Shown: positions 59,204-64,000 of the stretch, piece after piece
Layout: each line of letters begins with the position of its first letter
Position numbering within the stretch: position 1 is the stretch's first letter
Assembly (NCBI RefSeq): GCF_900094835.1
Contig: NZ_FMAO01000001.1
Location: forward strand, 334,345 to 398,344
Source: Weissella bombi
GTDB lineage: Bacteria > Bacillota > Bacilli > Lactobacillales > Lactobacillaceae
DNA length: 64,000 nucleotides
Direction of reading: 5' to 3'
Program-made: the position numbers and the translations under genes
The notes under the pieces: model-generated
Told to the model about the DNA's origin: nothing
Database searches by the model: none
What the model saw: only the letters and a program-made list of their open reading frames with translations

Positions 59204-60058
59204 TTAACTTGGCGTCTGGTTTTGTCGATGCGTTACGCGCCAAATATGTAACGTCAAATATAACTTATCATCAGATGTTAACTGCCAGTTTTCAGTCTTA
59301 TCAAGATATGTCTCAATCTTTTCAACTGTTGCATAAGCATCCGCATACTTTGCTTGCATTAACGCTAACAAACCATGATCTAACTCATCCGTTTCATCTG
59401 TTATTTGCTTCATATGTCGAATAATAAATCGCCGCAAATGTGTGACAAAGCGATCAACATTAAACGAATCCTGATCTAGTTGCATACCAAATTGATATTG
59501 TACAATATCAACAATCGCACGAATAATTTTCGTAATACGCATCGTATCTTGTAAATCCGTATTATCGGTTTCCATATTCAACAAATGATAAGTTAAATAA
59601 ACCGCCTCACTATTGCCAAAAGTTAAGTTTGTTCTATCTTCCATCAATTGAACCATTTCTTTAGCAACTTGATACTGTTGTGGAAATAACTTGCGAACTT
59701 CCCAATCCGATGTCCCACCCGCCATATCAATTCCTTTGTGAGCACGTTGTAATGCAAAATCAATATGATCAATTAAGGCTAAATAACCGTAGTCATTAAA
59801 CGTTGTCTCCTGACGAGCTTCTACTAAATGAACAACTTCTTTTGTTAGCGCCAACGTTTCTGATGAGACATTCGCAATACTATCTAATAATGCTTCCGTC
59901 TTATCGGCCGCTACAAAGCGATGGGTTACTTTTGACTCATCAATTTGGTCGCCAACCTTTTTTCCAAAGCCAACACCATTGCCTACAACAACCCATTCAA
60001 CACCAAATTCACCAGTTACTAAGGCCGCATTATTATTAAAATTTTTAATAAATTTCAT
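59204..60058 (-). CDS. licT: BglG/LicT-family transcription antiterminator
   Basis: 284 residues from ATG 60058; the open frame to 60160 extends through the leader hairpin and cannot be the true start. RNA-binding CAT domain (about 1-56: MKFIKNFNNNAALV, VVVGNGVGFGKKVGD), PRD1 with DHIDFALQRAHKG, PRD2 with FVTHLRRFIIRHMKQ and further LTLHIWRVTHR. PTS components phosphorylate PRD His residues to switch it on or off. Its own leader has a RAT/terminator, so it is autoregulated. Protein length and motifs match LicT. Confidence 0.95.
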   Translation of the reverse strand: MKFIKNFNNNAALVTGEFGVEWVVVGNGVGFGKKVGDQIDESKVTHRFVAADKTEALLDSIANVSSETLALTKEVVHLVEARQETTFNDYGYLALIDHIDFALQRAHKGIDMAGGTSDWEVRKLFPQQYQVAKEMVQLMEDRTNLTFGNSEAVYLTYHLLNMETDNTDLQDTMRITKIIRAIVDIVQYQFGMQLDQDSFNVDRFVTHLRRFIIRHMKQITDETDELDHGLLALMQAKYADAYATVEKIETYLDKTENWQLTSDDKLYLTLHIWRVTHRQNQTPS

Positions 60059-60111
60059 ATCTACTAAACGGTCTCCATGTTTTCTAGTTGCTGGTTCATA
60101 AATAACCGTAT

Positions 60112-60203
60112 AAATGAAAATAACCCACAATTCACCCGTATAATTGGCCACCTTATACAAGTAAGTTATGGGTTAATGCCTAATCGAATTAGTAACACGC
60201 TCA
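60112..60203 (-). promoter_or_regulatory. RAT antiterminator/terminator switch in the licT leader
   Basis: RAT core GTGTTACTAATTCGATTAGG then CATTAACCC (about 60171-60203), with CTAAT/ATTAG stem, overlapping a terminator in which AACCCATAA pairs with TTGTGGGTT and TATTTTCATTT follows (about 60112-60174). Confidence 0.8.
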
Positions 60204-60229
60204 TTTATATAGTAAAGTATAGTTTTTAA

Positions 60230-60243
60230 TGAAAGCGCTGTCA
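60230..60243 (+). promoter_or_regulatory. cre site upstream of licT
   Basis: TGAAAGCGCTGTCA fully matches TGAAANCGNTNNCA. It lies just upstream of the licT promoter region (minus-strand TATACT and TATATAAAT downstream of it) and seven bases from the end of the phosphatase gene. Confidence 0.85.
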
Positions 60244-60249
60244 ATAGTT

Positions 60250-61077
60250 TTAATTATCTAGTGCTTTTTTACCATCATTAAAGTACTTTAATGAACCAAT
60301 CTTACCAGAAAGCTTAAAATCACCGTCATGATAAACTAGCTTTGTAACAGCATCGTTTTCTAAGCCGACACCTTTAAATTCAGGGATATCTTGCTGTGAC
60401 AAGAATAGGTTGATTGCCATACCTGAACTAACTACCAAAACATTACCACCGCCATCTTTTTGTTGTGTTTTTGCAATCTTAGTTAAAGCTTGTGTCATCC
60501 TTTTTTCAACTTGCTTAGAACTTTCTGCACGGTATTCTTTTGGTAGATCTGTCTTTAAAGCATTGGCTTTATCTAATTCATAATAGCCGTCTTGCATTTT
60601 ATTTTGTGCATATTTACCATTATCTTTCATAAAATCATCGGTATTTTTATACCCAAAATGGCTAGCAATTTCAGGTACATTCTTATCCATATCGGGCCGT
60701 CCTTCATAACTACCATAGTTATCTTCACGTAGATCTGGATTTACTTGCAATGTCACCTTTTTATTACCAGACTGTTTTAAAGCGCCTTTAGCAGTTTTCT
60801 CTTGTCTAGTTAAATCACCAGAATAAGCTGCTTTAAACGTTGTACCTTTCAAACCTTCGCCAAGATACTTAGCCCCTTTAACCCCATTAGACGTTAACGT
60901 ATAATCACTCCACCCTTGTGCCCGGTGCATCACGTTAGCTGTTGTCTCACCATGGCGTGTCAAATAAATAACAACTTTATCTGATCCTTTATCGGTTGTT
61001 TTTGCGTGGATACTCCCACCACCTACCATCGTTGCTAGCGTTGCACTTGCAATAAGTGTTAATAACTTTCTATTCAT
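60250..61077 (-). CDS. Secreted histidine phosphatase (phosphoglycerate-mutase-like)
   Basis: 275 residues from ATG 61077 with an AGAGGGG site; the longer frame to 61164 crosses the leader. Signal peptide (about 1-25: LLTLIASATLATMVGG, then HAKTT), then a histidine-phosphatase fold with the catalytic YLTRHGETTANVMHRAQGWSD, Glu-rich DLREDNYGSYEGRP and VLVVSSGMAINLF. His near residue 42 is phosphorylated during catalysis. The last motif has Ser-Ser-Gly-Met where the second catalytic His (often SHG) is usual, so activity may be altered. Its leader carries the third RAT switch and its own cre site. Confidence 0.9.
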   Translation of the reverse strand: MNRKLLTLIASATLATMVGGGSIHAKTTDKGSDKVVIYLTRHGETTANVMHRAQGWSDYTLTSNGVKGAKYLGEGLKGTTFKAAYSGDLTRQEKTAKGALKQSGNKKVTLQVNPDLREDNYGSYEGRPDMDKNVPEIASHFGYKNTDDFMKDNGKYAQNKMQDGYYELDKANALKTDLPKEYRAESSKQVEKRMTQALTKIAKTQQKDGGGNVLVVSSGMAINLFLSQQDIPEFKGVGLENDAVTKLVYHDGDFKLSGKIGSLKYFNDGKKALDN

Positions 61078-61148
61078 AAAAATAACCCCTCTAACATTAA
61101 ACGATAAACTTAAAAATATGATGATAAACAATTCGAAATACCACTTAC

Positions 61149-61230
61149 TAAAAAAATAACCCATAATTTACCCACACAAAAACGTGCGATAAATTATGAG
61201 TTAATGCCCAAATAAATTGGTAACACGCTC
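61149..61230 (-). promoter_or_regulatory. RAT antiterminator/terminator switch in the phosphatase leader
   Basis: RAT core GTGTTACCAATTTATTTGGG then CATTAACTC (about 61196-61229) with CCAA/TTGG stem, overlapping a terminator in which AACTCATAATTTA (61190-61202) pairs with TAAATTATGGGTT (61158-61170), followed by TATTTTTTTAG. Confidence 0.82.
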
Positions 61231-61259
61231 ATTCATCAATGAGTAAGAATACATGAAAA

Positions 61260-61273
61260 TGAAAGCGCTGTCA
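61260..61273 (+). promoter_or_regulatory. cre site upstream of the phosphatase gene
   Basis: TGAAAGCGCTGTCA, identical to the site at 60230-60243 and at the same distance from its RAT element, so the two control regions are duplicates. Confidence 0.85.
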
Positions 61274-61291
61274 AAAATAAAGCTCCGATAA

Positions 61292-61334
61292 TAAAAAGCT
61301 TGTAAAACCAACATAAACGCAGATTTTACAAGCT
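61292..61334 (-). terminator. Terminator of the alcohol dehydrogenase gene
   Basis: An 11-bp perfect stem (61297-61307 with 61324-61334) followed by TTTTATTAT on the minus strand. Confidence 0.8.
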
Positions 61335-61355
61335 AAATTACTTATATTTTATAAA

Positions 61356-62471
61356 TTAAGCTGAATAAGACTCATCGATGACAAGTACAGGCTTAACGGT
61401 CGTACCATTCTTTGAATCTTCGAAAGCTTGATTGATGTCTTCAAAAGCATACAACTTGCTCAACTCATCAATCTTGAATTGACCCTTGTGATAGAAGTCA
61501 ACCAACTTTGGAATCAATTCTTGTGGAATAGCGTCACCTTCGATAACACCCTTAATTGTACGTGAGAAGGTTACAATATCATTAGTAAAGTCAACTGGAA
61601 CTGGCTTCTTACCAACAGCGACAGTTGCTAATTCACCCTTAATAGCTAAGCTCTTAATAGCACTGTTAATAACAACAGGCACACCTGTTGTATCTAGCGC
61701 ATATTGAGCACCCTTACCATCGGTAATAGCCATTATTTCCTTAACAGGATCAACTTCAGCACTGTTAATGGTTTCAGTAGCACCCAAGCTCTTAGCAATT
61801 TCTAGACGTTCAGGGTTAATGTCAACGGCAATAACGTGAGCAGCATTAGAAATGACACCAGCCATCATACCAGCAAGGCCAACAGCTCCGGTACCAAATA
61901 CAACTAGGCTTGAACCTGGCTCTGGTTGCAAAGAGTTCAAAACAGTTCCACTTCCAGTCATGAAACCACATCCCAAAGGTCCTAGGATACGCAAATCCAT
62001 GTCCTTATCAACCTTAACTAGATTGTTTTCTTGTACAATTGAGTATGTTGAGAATGATGATTGACCAAAGAATACACTTGCATCATCACCATCAACCGTA
62101 TGAATACGGTGTGAACCATCACGCATAGCACCACCCATATTCAATTCATTGAAGCGTTCGCATGCACCGGGCATTCCTGCACGACAGAATTGGCATTCAC
62201 CACATGAAGCAAATCCAACAACAACATGGTCACCCTTCTTGAAATTAGTAACACCATCACCAACACTCTCAACAATTCCTGATCCTTCATGACCTAGAAC
62301 TGCTGGGAATGGCATTGGTACTGTACCATCTTTTACTGTTGAGTCTGTATGACAGATACCTGATGCAACAATCTTCACTAGCACCTCACCAGCCTGGGGC
62401 TCATCCAAAATCATATCTGTTAACTTGAATTCTTCATCCACACCATTTAAAACCGCTGACTTAATCTTCAT
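61356..62471 (-). CDS. Zinc-dependent alcohol dehydrogenase family protein
   Basis: 371 residues from ATG 62471 with a GGAG site; the frame start at 62486 lies in that site. Catalytic zinc ligands in SGICHTDSTV and LGHEGSGIVES, structural zinc cluster CGECQFCRAGMPGAC, and NAD-binding VFGTGAVGLAGMMAG. Length and the NELNMGG insertion fit the aryl-/benzyl-alcohol dehydrogenase-type subgroup. It interconverts alcohols and aldehydes with NAD(H); the true substrate is unknown. Its codon use is strongly biased, which suggests high expression. Confidence 0.93.
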   Translation of the reverse strand: MKIKSAVLNGVDEEFKLTDMILDEPQAGEVLVKIVASGICHTDSTVKDGTVPMPFPAVLGHEGSGIVESVGDGVTNFKKGDHVVVGFASCGECQFCRAGMPGACERFNELNMGGAMRDGSHRIHTVDGDDASVFFGQSSFSTYSIVQENNLVKVDKDMDLRILGPLGCGFMTGSGTVLNSLQPEPGSSLVVFGTGAVGLAGMMAGVISNAAHVIAVDINPERLEIAKSLGATETINSAEVDPVKEIMAITDGKGAQYALDTTGVPVVINSAIKSLAIKGELATVAVGKKPVPVDFTNDIVTFSRTIKGVIEGDAIPQELIPKLVDFYHKGQFKIDELSKLYAFEDINQAFEDSKNGTTVKPVLVIDESYSA

Positions 62472-62897
62472 GATTTGTATCTCCATTATATTTTATTGTA
62501 TTCATAATTTTTTATTATGGCTCACTTATTATTTTAAGTCCGAAATTCAGGAATGTAAACGTTTTTTGTCGCTATGATTTGCGTGTAAAAAGTAGAATTG
62601 TTTGTCAAAACATATTAAAAATATCTTTTTTTATGCTTTTAGTATTTTTATTTTCAGCTTAAAATGGTTTAAAATATTTATATATTTTTTAAAATAAATT
62701 CGGATTTTAATCATATTTATATAATAAAAGACACCAGTAACATACCGGTGTCTAATGTAATCGATGAAAACACAGATACGAGGTATTTATTGATGCCTAT
62801 CAATGAATGCTATATTTAATTTCGTTGATTCAACAGATAAAAATATTAATCCCTTGATTTTTAATGAATTAGTTACTCTAGTACATGAGCTACTATT
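62472..62897. other. AT-rich intergenic region
   Basis: A 426-base gap without a convincing gene. It holds a weak cre-like sequence (62554-62567, TGTAAACGTTTTTT) upstream of the alcohol dehydrogenase, a terminator at 62727-62753, and low-complexity A/T stretches. Nothing else is clear. Confidence 0.6.
62727..62753 (-). terminator. Terminator downstream of the glycosyltransferase gene
   Basis: A 7-bp stem AGACACC (62729-62735) with GGTGTCT (62747-62753), followed by TTTTATTATA on the minus strand. Confidence 0.65.
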
Positions 62898-64000
62898 TTA
62901 TATAATGTAAGTAAAATTAAAGGGCAACCAAGTATTATATTTCAAGGGCAAAGAATTAAATATAATTTTTAAATTGCCATGTGGATCTAATTGCCAACCA
63001 GACACTCCATTTTTACTAGAAACAGACACAAACTGTGTATTTCGATTAGGTGCTAATTCGATGGGAACCTTTGCAACCACACTATTTATTGTTGTTACAC
63101 CCTTCACTGCGCCCGAAATATAAACCGTATTCCCATCTCTCCTAATGATAGGTATTGTATCTAAAGCAAAAATTTTTGAATTACCTACCAACTCAAGATT
63201 TTCCTGTGGAGAATCCATTATACTGAATGATCTATTTGTTTTTTTCTTATTCGCTTCTATCAACGTTATAGCTGAAGCTAACGTAGACACAAAACTTTTA
63301 GCTAAGTAACCATATTTTATTTTTACATTCTTAAAAGGAACACTATTTGTTATATAGATAGAATCATTATTTAAAATTCCATTTTCATCTCTGAAATGAG
63401 TATGATAAAGGTATTCTTCAAGCATTGAAGATGTTATTTTATAATCATTTTCAATAATCCAATTATAAGCTTTTTTCCAATGTACTCCAACAGGATTTTT
63501 TTGTTCAGCAATATGACTATAAGCCTTTAAATATTCCGACCAGCCAATTAAATTTTTACTAATAAATTGTTCGGGAGATCGCACGGGAAAATGATCAATT
63601 CTAATCCCTTTATCGATGCCCGTATATTCGATTTCAGTAGACATTCGTTCGTTATTATACCTAATATAATGCTGGCCAATACCAAAATTTACATTAAAAT
63701 TAGGATTTAAATTAAAAATAATAGACTTTTGAGATTGTAATTTTTTTCTAGCGATATACTCTCTTAATAGCGGATTACAGTGTTCATAATTATACCCATC
63801 AAAAATAATTTCACGTCTTGGCACTCTATACACTTGGTTTTCTCTATTAATAAAGTTCTCAGTAAATTTACTTTCAATTACTATAAATTCATCTGAATCT
63901 AATACAAATAGATTAAAATTTGTATTAAAAATTTTTTGGATTTTTCTAACACCCCAGGTAACAATTTTCTCCTGTTGAAAAGTAGAAAAAACCTCTCCTA
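62898..64000 (-). CDS. Glycosyltransferase (GT2-like), N-terminus outside window
   Basis: The frame continues upstream through the window end without a stop, so at least 367 codons; the GTG at 63833 is internal. The part beyond 63833 carries TWGVRKIQKIF, LFVLDSDEFIVIE (a DSD metal-binding motif) and FTENFINREN. The C-terminal 200 residues include a mixed alpha/beta tail with VVAKVPIELAPNRNTQFV and GWQLDPHGNLKI, not typical of plain GT2 enzymes. Composition is more AT-rich than the neighbouring dehydrogenase. Likely a surface polysaccharide gene; donor and acceptor unknown. Confidence 0.7.
   Translation of the reverse strand, partial: GEVFSTFQQEKIVTWGVRKIQKIFNTNFNLFVLDSDEFIVIESKFTENFINRENQVYRVPRREIIFDGYNYEHCNPLLREYIARKKLQSQKSIIFNLNPNFNVNFGIGQHYIRYNNERMSTEIEYTGIDKGIRIDHFPVRSPEQFISKNLIGWSEYLKAYSHIAEQKNPVGVHWKKAYNWIIENDYKITSSMLEEYLYHTHFRDENGILNNDSIYITNSVPFKNVKIKYGYLAKSFVSTLASAITLIEANKKKTNRSFSIMDSPQENLELVGNSKIFALDTIPIIRRDGNTVYISGAVKGVTTINSVVAKVPIELAPNRNTQFVSVSSKNGVSGWQLDPHGNLKIIFNSLPLKYNTWLPFNFTYII

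Noticed and set aside
60059..60160. N-terminal extension of the LicT protein
   Set aside because: The extra codons run through the RAT/terminator hairpin, and the CAT domain starts at MKFIKNFNNN as in the family.
62554..62567. cre site for the alcohol dehydrogenase
   Set aside because: The right half lacks the CA end and the palindrome is poor; kept only as a note in the intergenic entry.

Overview
The window is 64 kb of AT-rich, low-GC Gram-positive DNA that reads as a lactic acid bacterium of the Lactobacillaceae. The family-level call rests on CIRCE-controlled hrcA-grpE-dnaK-dnaJ, cre-like sites, a GPH transporter with a fused IIA domain, a PTS with LicT-type antitermination, and strong AAGGAG ribosome sites. 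Weissella or a close relative is my best guess, because the long wall-binding repeats (motif FTGFRYYMGAYYWF) look like those of Weissella surface proteins. That is from memory and was not searched. Nearly every gene is on the minus strand. The exceptions are three intact plus-strand genes (43646, 49120, 54409) and one damaged one (46613). No tRNA, rRNA, CRISPR array, insertion sequence or prophage was seen.

Layout. (1) 1-10.5 kb: three copies of a two-gene unit, a divergent acyltransferase-3-like membrane protein followed by an LTA-synthase-like phosphoglycerol transferase. The first copy runs off the window. A GT-C-like membrane protein sits between two units. (2) 10.5-20.3 kb: housekeeping block apt-recJ-rnz, two unknown small genes, then the heat-shock operon. 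Its DnaJ has no zinc finger. (3) 20.4-33.9 kb: two exported wall-binding enzymes (CAP domain and SGNH esterase), then a polysaccharide cluster: three GT2 enzymes, flippase, acyltransferase, UDP-galactopyranose mutase, DUF4422 protein, polymerase, Wzz-like protein and priming sugar transferase, with map at its upstream end. (4) 34-41 kb: exported GH25 lysozyme and C39-like peptidase sharing the same repeats, a TagF-like enzyme and an unknown exported protein. (5) 41-50.6 kb: catabolic and small genes, including a GH31 pseudogene, an oligo-1,6-glucosidase-type GH13, an SDR, an esterase, an OYE-family reductase and a nest of small membrane proteins with a duplicated terminator-promoter cassette. 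(6) 50.7-55.3 kb: arabinoside uptake and hydrolysis with a divergent regulator. (7) 55.6-61.3 kb: a beta-glucoside PTS regulon whose RAT/terminator switch is repeated in front of licT, bglP and a secreted histidine phosphatase. (8) 61.3-64 kb: alcohol dehydrogenase and a glycosyltransferase cut by the window end.

Taken together, two themes dominate. One is building and decorating cell-surface polymers: glycerol-phosphate transfer, heteropolysaccharide probably containing galactofuranose, and wall enzymes with a common binding module. The other is carbon-catabolite-controlled use of plant-type oligosaccharides. The items I would follow first are the secreted phosphatase that has joined the LicT antitermination regulon, the triplicated acyltransferase/phosphoglycerol-transferase pairs whose acyltransferase-type His is Gln, and the zinc-less DnaJ.
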